The notes: a model not told the origin generated them from the sequence alone. DNA of 6,398 nucleotides from an uncultured Spirochaetaceae bacterium (GCA_902772605.1 CACYBG010000227.1:1-6398), one strand, 5' to 3'. Shown: positions 1 to 5,648, numbered from the stretch's first letter. Translations and numbers: made by a program.

Positions 1-457
1 CATGGAAAAGGGTTCTTTGATCGGTGCTCCTGTCGTGGGCGTCCGCTGTACAATCAACGACGGTCAGTATCACCCGGTCGACTCTTCAGACATCGCTTTC
101 CAGACTGCAGCTATCGGTGCATTCCGCGAAGGATATGAAAAGGCAAAGCCTGTCATCCTCGAACCAATCATGAAGGTTCAGATTGCAGGACCTACAGAAT
201 TCCAGGGCAACATGTTCGGTCTTATCAACCAGCGCCGTGGCGTAATCGTTGATTCAACCGATGAAAACAACACTTCAACAGTCAATGCTGAGGTTCCGCT
301 TTCAGAAATGTTCGGATTCTCTACGATTCTCCGTTCTTCAACACAGGGAAAGGCAGAATTCACGATGGAATTCGAAAAGTACGGAAAGGTTCCGAATGCC
401 GTGGCTGAAACCTTGATTACTAAGTACAAAGAAAAGAGAAAGGCTGAGCAGAAATAA
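1..457 (+). CDS. fusA: Elongation factor G, C-terminal part (5' end outside window)
   Basis: This is the last ~151 residues of EF-G, the cytosolic GTPase that moves tRNA and mRNA through the ribosome. Base 1 is the end of an upstream codon; the ATG at base 2 is an internal methionine, since the GTPase domain and most of the protein lie off the left edge. Visible are the end of domain IV (HPVDSSDIAF, residues ~24-33 of the visible part) and domain V (LEPIMKVQ; EFQG; QRRGVI; VPLSEMFGFST; LRSSTQG; FTMEFEKYGKVP), in the usual EF-G order up to the normal C-terminus. The EFQG motif resembles the EF-G1 of mitochondria and spirochaetes, so this is probably a translocation-type copy, though paralogue assignment needs the full gene. 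It ends in TAA, and the downstream Shine-Dalgarno site overlaps that stop codon, so the next gene is almost certainly co-transcribed. Confidence 0.95.
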   Translation, partial: MEKGSLIGAPVVGVRCTINDGQYHPVDSSDIAFQTAAIGAFREGYEKAKPVILEPIMKVQIAGPTEFQGNMFGLINQRRGVIVDSTDENNTSTVNAEVPLSEMFGFSTILRSSTQGKAEFTMEFEKYGKVPNAVAETLITKYKEKRKAEQK

Positions 458-461
458 GGAG
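456..461 (+). promoter_or_regulatory. Shine-Dalgarno site of the RecA-like ATPase gene
   Basis: AAGGAG lies 6 bases before the ATG at 468 and overlaps the TAA stop of EF-G (455-457). This fixes the start of the ATPase gene and suggests efficient, possibly coupled, translation in one operon. It also shows that this organism uses canonical Shine-Dalgarno sites, which makes their absence at radC, the barrel gene and the PHP gene notable. Confidence 0.85.
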
Positions 462-467
462 TAGCAA

Positions 468-1145
468 ATGGCAAAACAGGAACTTTTTGAACGCAGCCCT
501 ATCCGTGCTTTTGATGCCGTTGCCAACGGCGGTTTGAAGGCTGGAGAGCTTGGATTGGTAACGGCAAAGAAGGGTGTCGGTAAGACTGCCGTACTGGTTC
601 AGTTTGGAATGGATACTCTGCTTAACGGTAAGCAGTTGGTTCACGTTTCATTCGACCAGGTATCTGCCAACGTAATCACATGGTACGACACGATTTTGGG
701 AGAAATCTCAAAGAACAAGACGATGTCTGATGACGTTAAGGATCAGGTCCTCAGGAACCGCACAATCCTCAATTTCAACCAGGACAACGTAAGCCTTGAA
801 AAGGTAATCAACACTCTCAATGCCCTCAAGGCCGGTGGAATCGGAGTTGCAGGCGTTGTAATCGACGGTACTGATTTCGGAAAGGTTAAGGAAAGCGACA
901 TTCAGGCTGTTGCAAGCTATGCCAAGGCTACAAAGACCAAGGTATGGATGTCTTCAACGGTTGATTCAGACTCCCTTAGCGAACAGGCTCCAAAGGCTAT
1001 ACTTCCATATTTCTCTGTGGTCGTTCACCTTGCAGCTTCAAAGGCAAAGGGAACTGAAGTTCAGGTCTTGAAGGCCGGAACAAAGCCTGTGGAGGATGCA
1101 ACCCTTAAGCTTGATCCAAAGTCTTATCTGATTCTTTCTAAATAA
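468..1145 (+). CDS. RecA/KaiC-like P-loop ATPase, function unknown
   Basis: A 225-residue soluble protein whose exact family I do not recognise. A Walker A loop is clear at residues 33-40 (AKKGVGKT). A Walker B-like hydrophobic strand ending in Asp is at 127-133 (VAGVVID), followed by a KVWMSST strand at 158-164. Spacing and order (GELGLVTAKKGVGKT, then a strand like VHVSFD at 58-63) resemble the single-domain RecA/KaiC/RadA ATPase core. I see no signal peptide, zinc finger or DNA-binding domain. The start is fixed by AAGGAG 6 bases upstream. It follows EF-G by only 10 bases and is the last gene before a strong terminator. Its Arg codons include CGT/CGC, whereas the genes to the right often use AGG, so it may share EF-G's high expression. 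A link to translation is suggested only by this context; a DNA-repair or regulatory ATPase is equally possible. Confidence 0.88.
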   Translation: MAKQELFERSPIRAFDAVANGGLKAGELGLVTAKKGVGKTAVLVQFGMDTLLNGKQLVHVSFDQVSANVITWYDTILGEISKNKTMSDDVKDQVLRNRTILNFNQDNVSLEKVINTLNALKAGGIGVAGVVIDGTDFGKVKESDIQAVASYAKATKTKVWMSSTVDSDSLSEQAPKAILPYFSVVVHLAASKAKGTEVQVLKAGTKPVEDATLKLDPKSYLILSK

Positions 1146-1198
1146 GGCATAATTTTCTCTCCGACCGTTGTTTCTGCAGCGCTCGGGGATGAAGAACG

Positions 1199-1242
1199 GC
1201 TTCCCTTGAAAGTGCTTTCACTTCGAGGGAGGCTTTTTTTTT
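1199..1242 (+). terminator. Intrinsic terminator of the EF-G/ATPase operon
   Basis: A 15-bp stem (1199-1214 with 1219-1233) contains two G-U pairs and one bulged A at 1211, closes on a CTTT loop, and is followed at once by nine T (1234-1242). It begins ~54 bases after the ATPase stop. A second, weaker hairpin (1158-1164 with 1183-1189, large loop) lies just before it. CCGTT at 1165-1169 could also pair with AACGG at 1195-1199, touching the terminator base. I see no evidence that these extra pairings form a regulated attenuator. Confidence 0.92.
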
Positions 1243-1252
1243 ATGCATTTTT

Positions 1253-1282
1253 TTTACATCGGTGATTTTTACGGAATATAAT
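1253..1282 (+). promoter_or_regulatory. Sigma-70-type promoter of radC
   Basis: A -35 TTTACA (1253-1258; 5/6 match) and a perfect -10 TATAAT (1277-1282) are separated by 18 bp, right after the upstream terminator. The expected transcription start, ~6-8 bases past the -10, is 1288-1290, at the GTG start codon of radC itself. The message would therefore be leaderless. Confidence 0.78.
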
Positions 1283-1287
1283 AAAAT

Positions 1288-2025
1288 GTGAACGAAGTGA
1301 ATTTATACGGTCCGGTGAAAGGTAAGCCCGACATCCGGGAACTGACGATTGCCAGGGGGCTTTCATATCCGAGTGACGAAGAACTTTTGATGCTGATTTT
1401 GAGCAAGGGGACCCAATCCATGCCCGTCGAAAAGATTGCAAGGGAATGCCTGAAAGTCATAAACGGTCCTTCTCAGGAAAATCTTGTCGAAAGGCTAAAG
1501 TCCATAAGCGGTGTGGGGGAGGCGAAGGCTCTGTCGATTGCAGCGGCATTGGAACTTGGTCGAAGGCGATTCGGATTTTTAAGGTCGGTAATCAAAAGTC
1601 CTGCCGACATAGTTCCCTATCTAAAGCATATCGTACTGGAGCCGACGGAGCGGTTCCTTTGCGTTTCAATGAACGGTGCGCATGAAATCCTGAACATAAA
1701 CGTCGTGTCCATAGGGACTGCTTCCAGAACATTGGTACATCCCCGTGAAGTGCTTGCAAATCCCGTCATGGAACATGCGTCGGGGATAATCTGCTGTCAC
1801 AATCATCCTTTCGGTCCATGCCTTCCTTCTTCTGCCGACCTGGAAACGACCAGAGTGCTCATCAGAGCATCAACGCTGCTCGGAATCAGCTTTTTGGACC
1901 ACATCATACTGACAAGGGATTCCTTTTTCAGTTTCCTTGCAAACGGATTGATGGACGAGGGGGAAATCGACCGTAAATGCGGGGTGGAGCCTGAAGAAAG
2001 GAACAGCGAGTCGGCGATGGACTGA
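1288..2025 (+). CDS. radC: RadC family JAMM-domain protein
   Basis: A 245-residue RadC-type protein with a JAMM/MPN+ metalloprotease-like fold. Its cellular role is unsettled: it was historically called a DNA-repair protein, but direct evidence is weak. Order: an N-terminal region with PSDEELLMLILSKGT (28-42), a helix-hairpin-helix SISGVGEAKALSI (72-84), then the MPN domain. The metal motif is complete: H171, H173, S181, D184 (HNH-x7-S-x2-D), with E154 in VHPREV as the probable catalytic Glu and LDHIIL at 203-208. The usual HPSG is HPFG here, which does not touch the metal ligands. The acidic tail after ~220 makes it slightly longer than typical (~220-230). GTG at 1288 is the first in-frame start; it has no Shine-Dalgarno site and sits at the predicted transcription start. 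Further in-frame GTG codons at 1297 and 1315 are alternatives. It is likely monocistronic. Confidence 0.93.
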   Translation: MNEVNLYGPVKGKPDIRELTIARGLSYPSDEELLMLILSKGTQSMPVEKIARECLKVINGPSQENLVERLKSISGVGEAKALSIAAALELGRRRFGFLRSVIKSPADIVPYLKHIVLEPTERFLCVSMNGAHEILNINVVSIGTASRTLVHPREVLANPVMEHASGIICCHNHPFGPCLPSSADLETTRVLIRASTLLGISFLDHIILTRDSFFSFLANGLMDEGEIDRKCGVEPEERNSESAMD

Positions 2026-2060
2026 TTTTTTTACATCCCTCATTGCCTTGAAAAGCGTTG

Positions 2061-2089
2061 TTGACGAGTTTTCAGATATGCCCTATAGT
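2061..2089 (+). promoter_or_regulatory. Sigma-70-type promoter of the barrel/phosphoesterase operon
   Basis: A -35 TTGACG (2061-2066; 5/6 match), an ideal 17-bp spacer and a -10 TATAGT (2084-2089; 5/6 match). The expected start is at about A2094-A2095, 5-6 bases before the ATG at 2100. No Shine-Dalgarno site fits in that space, so translation would begin on an almost leaderless mRNA. Because the promoter overlaps any longer reading frame from TTG 2058, it argues for the ATG at 2100. Confidence 0.8.
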
Positions 2090-2099
2090 TTTCAACTGT

Positions 2100-2909
2100 A
2101 TGAAAAGGAGAGCGTTCATTCCGGCGTTGATCTGCCTGATTTTTCAAATCCAAGCTTTCTCTGAGACTGTCCAGGCTTATCCGGTGGACGGAGAGTTTTC
2201 GTATCCCGTTGAAATTACCCAGACTGAAGTTTCAGACTCTTCCGACGGTGGAATGTTCGGCCCGACTTCGTACGTTCAGCTTGGCGGCGGATTGAATCTG
2301 TGGAAGGGATATGAACCGTATTGGGGATATGGACAGGTTTTCTTCCTTATGGACGGCGGAAAATGGACTTATGACGCAGCTGCAAGGGCTTCCTACGAGT
2401 CGTTCGATCTGGAAATGCAGCTTGTTTTCTGGCCGTTGAAGTTCAAGCATCTTAGGGGCGGGCTGGGGCTCATGTACGGATTGAACTTTTTCGGGAACAC
2501 GAGCTTTACGAATTCGCTGCTTCCGGGTCTTTACCTTCAGTTCAGGACGGAAAAAATCTTCCATATGAATCTGTTTCTGAATTACATGATAAAGCTCAGG
2601 ACCATACATTCGCTTTCCGATGAGTTTCCGTGCCTGGTGAATCAGTCCCTGGGCGTAGGCTTTTCGTTCGGATTCAATCTGCCTGCAAATTTCGGACTTG
2701 ATTTTTCGCTTGCAAGTTACGGACCGTTCAGGATTTCCCTGCTTGGAAGTCCGAGCCTTTCCGTGGACTTGAGCTATACGATGGGGAAATGGAGGTTCAG
2801 CCTGGGTGCGGTTGCGACCTTCATCGATACTTTTACGCTGTCGGCATATCTTTACGATGTGGAGGTTCAGGCTGGTGCGAGGTACACGTTTGGAAAAGAG
2901 AAACGCTAG
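2100..2909 (+). CDS. Predicted exported beta-barrel-like outer-membrane protein
   Basis: A 269-residue protein of no recognised family. Residues 1-21 are a good signal peptide: MKRR, a hydrophobic core AFIPALICLIFQIQ, then AFS before the probable cut (a cut after VQA at residue 26 is also possible). The mature part is rich in Gly and aromatic residues with alternating polar/hydrophobic strands, for example YVQLGGGLNL (58-67), LGVGFSFGFNL (184-194), PSLSVDLSYTMG (218-229) and VEVQAGARYTF (254-264). This is typical of a small 8-12-strand barrel; strand number is a guess. The C-terminus has an aromatic beta-signal-like RYTF followed by five mostly charged residues. An in-frame TTG at 2058 would extend the ORF, but it precedes the promoter and would bury the signal peptide. 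The next gene, a lipoprotein, overlaps its end, so both probably serve the envelope. Confidence 0.82.
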   Translation: MKRRAFIPALICLIFQIQAFSETVQAYPVDGEFSYPVEITQTEVSDSSDGGMFGPTSYVQLGGGLNLWKGYEPYWGYGQVFFLMDGGKWTYDAAARASYESFDLEMQLVFWPLKFKHLRGGLGLMYGLNFFGNTSFTNSLLPGLYLQFRTEKIFHMNLFLNYMIKLRTIHSLSDEFPCLVNQSLGVGFSFGFNLPANFGLDFSLASYGPFRISLLGSPSLSVDLSYTMGKWRFSLGAVATFIDTFTLSAYLYDVEVQAGARYTFGKEKR

Positions 2910-3783
2910 TTTTTGGACGGAATCGGCTGTCGGAAAAATGCTTTCGATTCTGTGCGTCCTGTCGCTCTTCCTGGTTTCCTCCTGCGAATACGGAATAGGC
3001 GAGGGATTTTACAGACCCCATGATGTTTCTGAAAGGGCCTCTTCATTGACAGTCGTTTCAGATTCCGACACGGAAATCCTTTCGTCATCTGTCGGCGGAA
3101 GAAAATACAGGGTGCTTGCGGTAAGCGACATCCATTTCGGGAAAAACGGAAATGCCGACTCGAATGCACGCAAAGTCCTTGAATGGGTTAGAATGCAGGG
3201 TGACATAGACATGTGCATAAACGTGGGCGATACGGCTGACCATGGACGGGCGGAGGAGCTTGATTCGTTCGTCAGCTTTGAAAACGAGTTGAAGTCGCTC
3301 GGAGTGAAGAACGTCTACAGCTGTCTGGGAAACCATGACCTTTACAACAGCGGCTGGGAATCGTGGAAGGAAAAGGTTTATCCGAATGCGTCGTTCTATA
3401 CTTTTACAATCGGTTCAATCAGCTATTATTTCATTGATTCCGCGTCAGGTTCGCTCGGTAAGGCCCAGATGAAGATGCTCGACGATGCGATGAAGGCGGA
3501 CGAAAACAAAAAGATAGTCGTAAGCCATTATCCGATTCATTCGGAGGTCCTGATGGGGTTCTGCGGGCTTCAGGAGACCAAGGAAAGCGATCTGCTTTTG
3601 GACATGTTCTACAGTAACGGGGTGATTCAGGTCATTGAAGGACATTCCCACGTGTACGGGGAGAATGATTTCAAGCGCTTTAAGGAAGTGAACGTTCCAA
3701 GCCTCTGCAAGGAAGGTCATTGGGTTCTGTTTACGGTCGATGAAGAAAACATGAAGGTAAGCCACAGACTGATAAAAAGGTGA
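2890..3783 (+). CDS. Lipoprotein calcineurin-like metallophosphoesterase
   Basis: A 297-residue predicted lipid-anchored phosphoesterase acting in the periplasm or at the surface; its substrate is unknown. All five motifs of the calcineurin-like fold are present: D80-x-H82 (SDIHFG), GDTAD 113-117, GNHD 147-150, SHYP with H213, and GHSH 251-254. They bind two metals. A hydrophobic stretch LSILCVLSLFLVSS (18-31) followed by C32 forms a relaxed, spirochaete-style lipobox (LVSSC). Start choice: TTG 2890 has GAGG 7 bases upstream (2879-2882) and gives a signal peptide with Lys/Arg before the hydrophobic core. ATG 2938 gives an n-region without positive charge and only a badly spaced GGA, but it is a real alternative. 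TTG 2890 overlaps the barrel gene by 20 bases, implying translational coupling. The longer frame from 2806 has an implausible Arg-rich N-terminus. Confidence 0.88.
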   Translation: MEKRNASFWTESAVGKMLSILCVLSLFLVSSCEYGIGEGFYRPHDVSERASSLTVVSDSDTEILSSSVGGRKYRVLAVSDIHFGKNGNADSNARKVLEWVRMQGDIDMCINVGDTADHGRAEELDSFVSFENELKSLGVKNVYSCLGNHDLYNSGWESWKEKVYPNASFYTFTIGSISYYFIDSASGSLGKAQMKMLDDAMKADENKKIVVSHYPIHSEVLMGFCGLQETKESDLLLDMFYSNGVIQVIEGHSHVYGENDFKRFKEVNVPSLCKEGHWVLFTVDEENMKVSHRLIKR

Positions 3784-3964
3784 TTCGTGCGACTGTAGGA
3801 TTGGCGATGGATTTTTTTTAAGCAATTGAACATTAATTCCAACGTGAACTGATAAATCTGAGTCTTGATTTTTTTGCTTTTAGGCGGACTGTTTGAAAAA
3901 AATGCTTGATTTTTAATCCGAAACAATCCCTGTGTCTATAGCCGGGATGCTCGGACCGTTTTAT
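3784..3964. other. Intergenic region between phosphoesterase gene and tRNA
   Basis: This AT-rich stretch lies between two convergent units and holds no convincing gene. Candidate transcript ends are weak: T8 at 3812-3819 has no stem before it; AAATC (3854-3858) pairs with GATTT (3867-3871) ahead of seven T (+ strand); and on the - strand ATCCC/GGGAT around 3926-3949 and an A/T-only hairpin around 3897-3913 could end the tRNA transcript. None is strong enough to call as a terminator. Confidence 0.5.
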
Positions 3965-4037
3965 AGCCAACTACCCGACTTGAACGGGTCACCTGCTCTT
4001 TACGAGGGAGCTGCTCTACCGGATGAGCTAAGTTGGC
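3965..4037 (-). tRNA. tRNA-Thr (anticodon CGT)
   Basis: On the - strand a full cloverleaf folds: 7-bp acceptor GCCAACT/AGTTGGC, D-stem GCTC/GAGC with an ATCCGGTA loop, anticodon arm GCTCC-CTCGTAA-AGAGC, variable loop AGGTG, and T-arm ACCCG-TTCAAGT-CGGGT. In the seven-base anticodon loop T33 is followed by CGT, then AA, so it reads ACG (Thr). The closing anticodon-stem pair is a C31-A39 mismatch, leaving four canonical pairs. The discriminator is U (base 3965). CCA is not encoded (the next bases on that strand are ATA), so the end must be added by tRNA nucleotidyltransferase. The nearest promoter candidate is inside the terminator of the regulator gene upstream. Confidence 0.95.
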
Positions 4038-4126
4038 GAAAAGATTGGCTGACTTAAATCGGATGATTTCAGACTGCCAGCCGGAGGATTTTGCGAAACT
4101 GTCTTTCGTTTTTCCTCACATGCACT

Positions 4127-4155
4127 ATCTTAAAAAATCGGCTGAAAATAGTCAA
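4127..4155 (-). promoter_or_regulatory. Possible promoter of the tRNA-Thr gene
   Basis: Read on the - strand: TTGACT (4155-4150; 5/6 match to -35), a 17-bp spacer and TAAGAT (4132-4127; 4/6 match, keeping the key first T, second A and last T). The expected start is near 4120, ~83 bases before the tRNA 5' end. Its elements lie within the loop and descending arm of the regulator gene's terminator hairpin. Between it and the tRNA (4038-4119) I see no gene and no better promoter. Confidence 0.45.
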
Positions 4156-4164
4156 CCGATTTTT
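4132..4164 (-). terminator. Intrinsic terminator of the cyclic-nucleotide-binding regulator gene
   Basis: On the - strand, five bases after the TAA stop, AAAAATCGG (4164-4156) pairs perfectly with CCGATTTTT (4141-4133), and the T tract continues to six T. Inside the loop TTGACT...TCAG allows three more pairs (4152-4154 side with 4143-4145 side). The stem is AT-heavy, with only three G-C pairs, and symmetric enough to work in both directions. Confidence 0.75.
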
Positions 4165-4168
4165 AAAA

Positions 4169-5449
4169 TTATTTTCTGATTCCTGCGGTTTTATCGTGGG
4201 TTGAAAAATACGCGTCAACCGTTCTCTTCATCTCCTGTATGTTTAGGACAATCATGTAGTCGTCGTAGATTTCAATCCTCTTCTTTGCACTGTACTTTGA
4301 AAGCTCTTCCTTTGCCACATCCAGTCCGATTCCCGCCCAGTGAGCGACATCGCTTATCGTGAGCTGGAACTTTCTTCTTGGTCCGGTCGGTACGGTCTTG
4401 TCTTCCATCGTCTGTATGTCGTCATACATGAGGAATACGTCTGCGAGCCTTGCCTGAAGGTCTTCGATGCAAAGAATTCCGAATCTGCGCCTCTGTGAGT
4501 AGACCCTCTTGCAGAACAGCTTCAGAAGGATTATTGCAATCTGCGGGTTTCCGGTGATGAGTACCTTGAAATTTTCCTTGTTGAACTCAAGGCACTTTAC
4601 GGGACCCTTTGCGATGCATGTTGCACTTCTGGGAGAGTTGTCCAGGATTGCCATTTCACCGAAGAATTCTCCGGGACGAAGTATGTCAAGGTTCTTCATG
4701 GAACCCTTTATGCACTTTTCGAGCTGGACGTGTCCGGACTGAATCAGGTAGAAGCAGTCTCCAGGCTCAAATTCGCTGATTATGACATCGCCGTCGTCGT
4801 AGGTCTTTGAAAAACGCTCGAACATCGGGAGTTCAAACTGTTTCAGCGCTGCATCGGATATGCCGGTGTTCGTGTTTGCTGCGGAATAGCTGCTTTTTCC
4901 GGCTCCCTGTCGCTGGAAGAGGAGTGAAGCCTGGTCGAGGAGCTTTTTCATGGTCTTTGCATTTGAAGCGTTCGGGAATCTCGTAAGGAATTTTTCACAG
5001 ATTGAGACGCAGGACTTGTATTTCTGTTCATCGAAGAAACACTGGGCCACGATGTTCATGCCCACTTCAGGAGGCAGTGCAGACGTATCGTTCTTGAGGA
5101 CGTTTTCGGTCTTCTTGTGAATCTGCCTGAGGTTCTTGCTGAACACCCTGAGCATCTTGAGAATCATTTCCTGATTCCTGCCGATTATCTGCTCGAATTC
5201 CTGTACCGACAGCTGTATGACCTGAACGTCCGTAACGACGTTGGCGGTTTCCATCTTTGGCTTGTGGGCGAGTGCGCTTTTGACTCCGAAGAACTCACCC
5301 GGATTGACAAGCTCGTTTATATGAGACCCGGTTTCCAAATCGGTCTGAGAAAGAATAACTGTGCCAGATTGCAGAATGTAAATGCGTTCATCCTTATCAC
5401 CTTCGAAAAAGATGATGGATCCCTTGGCGTAAGACAAAACCTTTGGCAT
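4169..5449 (-). CDS. CRP-like protein with two cyclic-nucleotide-binding domains, TPR-like linker and winged helix
   Basis: A 426-residue cytosolic protein, about twice the length of CRP/FNR regulators. CNBD1 spans ~6-115 (PGEFFG at 50-55), a TPR-like helical segment ~133-172 (CFFDEQKYKSCVSICEKFL), CNBD2 ~208-320, and a CRP-type helix-turn-helix ~325-410 (LTISDVAHWAG at 363-373). CNBD2 keeps the phosphate-binding pattern FGEMAILDNSPRSA, with E265 and R274. CNBD1 has GVKSALAHKPKMETA at this place, lacking both the Glu and the Arg, so it probably does not bind cNMP classically. It is likely a transcription regulator sensing a nucleotide through CNBD2; ligand and targets are unknown, and the wing/helix is divergent. 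The start is ATG 5449, with AGGAGA six bases upstream. A GTG at 5545 opens the frame further but has no ribosome site, and the added 32 residues are Arg/Lys-rich with no domain. Confidence 0.9.
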   Translation of the reverse strand: MPKVLSYAKGSIIFFEGDKDERIYILQSGTVILSQTDLETGSHINELVNPGEFFGVKSALAHKPKMETANVVTDVQVIQLSVQEFEQIIGRNQEMILKMLRVFSKNLRQIHKKTENVLKNDTSALPPEVGMNIVAQCFFDEQKYKSCVSICEKFLTRFPNASNAKTMKKLLDQASLLFQRQGAGKSSYSAANTNTGISDAALKQFELPMFERFSKTYDDGDVIISEFEPGDCFYLIQSGHVQLEKCIKGSMKNLDILRPGEFFGEMAILDNSPRSATCIAKGPVKCLEFNKENFKVLITGNPQIAIILLKLFCKRVYSQRRRFGILCIEDLQARLADVFLMYDDIQTMEDKTVPTGPRRKFQLTISDVAHWAGIGLDVAKEELSKYSAKKRIEIYDDYMIVLNIQEMKRTVDAYFSTHDKTAGIRK

Positions 5450-5455
5450 AAATCG

Positions 5456-5461
5456 TCTCCT
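5456..5461 (-). promoter_or_regulatory. Shine-Dalgarno site of the CRP-like gene
   Basis: On the - strand AGGAGA lies exactly 6 bases upstream of ATG 5449. It decides this start over the in-frame GTG at 5545. Confidence 0.85.
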
Positions 5462-5512
5462 AATTCTTAAATCATCAATCTGTTTAGACCTGCTTGACGG
5501 CCGAACGGTCTT

Positions 5513-5529
5513 TCGCAAGTCTGCGACTT
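5513..5529 (-). other. Two mutually exclusive hairpins in the leader of the CRP-like gene
   Basis: TCGCA (5513-5517) pairs with TGCGA (5522-5526), while AAGTC (5517-5521) pairs with GACTT (5525-5529). Both stems are perfect 5-bp, short-looped, and share bases, so only one can form at a time. They lie ~64-80 bases before the start codon in the predicted ~150-base 5' leader. A regulatory role is speculative. Confidence 0.35.
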
Positions 5530-5552
5530 TTTTCAGGCAAAGCACCGTAAAA

Positions 5553-5571
5553 ATGCATGATGAATCAGCAT
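5553..5571. promoter_or_regulatory. Dyad-symmetric operator-like site
   Basis: ATGC-a-TGAT-GA-ATCA-GCAT is an almost perfect palindrome with one extra base in the left half. It sits 30-48 bases downstream of the predicted start of the CRP-like gene's transcript, where a bound protein would block elongation. It does not match the classic CRP (TGTGA-N6-TCACA) or FNR (TTGAT-N4-ATCAA) spacing, so which protein, if any, binds it is open. Confidence 0.35.
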
Positions 5572-5607
5572 TCGCCTTAATAAGCGTTTTCCTAGACTAT
5601 CGGAAGA

Positions 5608-5616
5608 ATTATATCA
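5608..5616 (-). promoter_or_regulatory. Extended -10 promoter of the CRP-like gene
   Basis: On the - strand TGATATAAT (5616-5608) is a consensus TATAAT with the extended TGn motif. The -35 position (TAGCAC or AGCACA near 5630-5636) is poor, as often seen with extended -10 promoters. The expected start near 5601 gives a leader of ~150 bases before ATG 5449. Confidence 0.6.
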
Positions 5617-5646
5617 TAAATTAACTAAATGTGCTATCATAAATTA
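5612..5646 (+). repeat. Perfect 12-bp direct repeat in the divergent promoter region
   Basis: TATCATAAATTA occurs at 5612-5623 and again at 5635-5646, 23 bp start to start. The copies overlap the - strand -10 of the CRP-like gene and the + strand -10 of the PHP gene respectively. They could be tandem sites for one regulator on roughly the same helix face (23 bp is a little over two turns), or an echo of AT-rich promoter sequence. Confidence 0.65.
5632..5640 (+). promoter_or_regulatory. Extended -10 promoter of the PHP phosphoesterase gene
   Basis: TGCTATCAT is an extended -10 (TGn plus TATCAT, 5/6 match), with no recognisable -35. The predicted start near 5646-5648 is 1-3 bases before ATG 5649, so the transcript would be essentially leaderless. 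TATTAT at 5645-5650 was also considered but overlaps the start codon. Confidence 0.55.
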
Positions 5647-5648
5647 TT

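Noticed and set aside
2010..2032. Terminator at the end of radC
   Set aside because: Seven T follow the stop codon, but only a 4-bp AGTC/GACT stem precedes them, inside the coding region; too weak to call.
1249..2037. A shared 12-mer (seven T plus ACATC) before radC and after it (1249-1260, 2026-2037)
   Set aside because: It is mostly a T run; the second copy has no -10 at proper spacing, so it is probably chance.
2058..2099. TTG 2058 as start of the barrel protein (14 extra residues)
   Set aside because: It would place the signal peptide internally, and the promoter (2061-2089) lies inside the extension.
2806..2889. N-terminal extension of the phosphoesterase to 2806
   Set aside because: It would overlap the barrel gene by over 100 bases and put an Arg-rich segment before a clear lipoprotein signal.
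3812..3819. T8 run as terminator of the phosphoesterase operon
   Set aside because: No stable hairpin can be drawn directly upstream.
5450..5545. GTG 5545 as start of the CRP-like protein (32 extra residues)
   Set aside because: It has no Shine-Dalgarno site, while ATG 5449 has AGGAGA at 6 bases and begins right before the CNBD.
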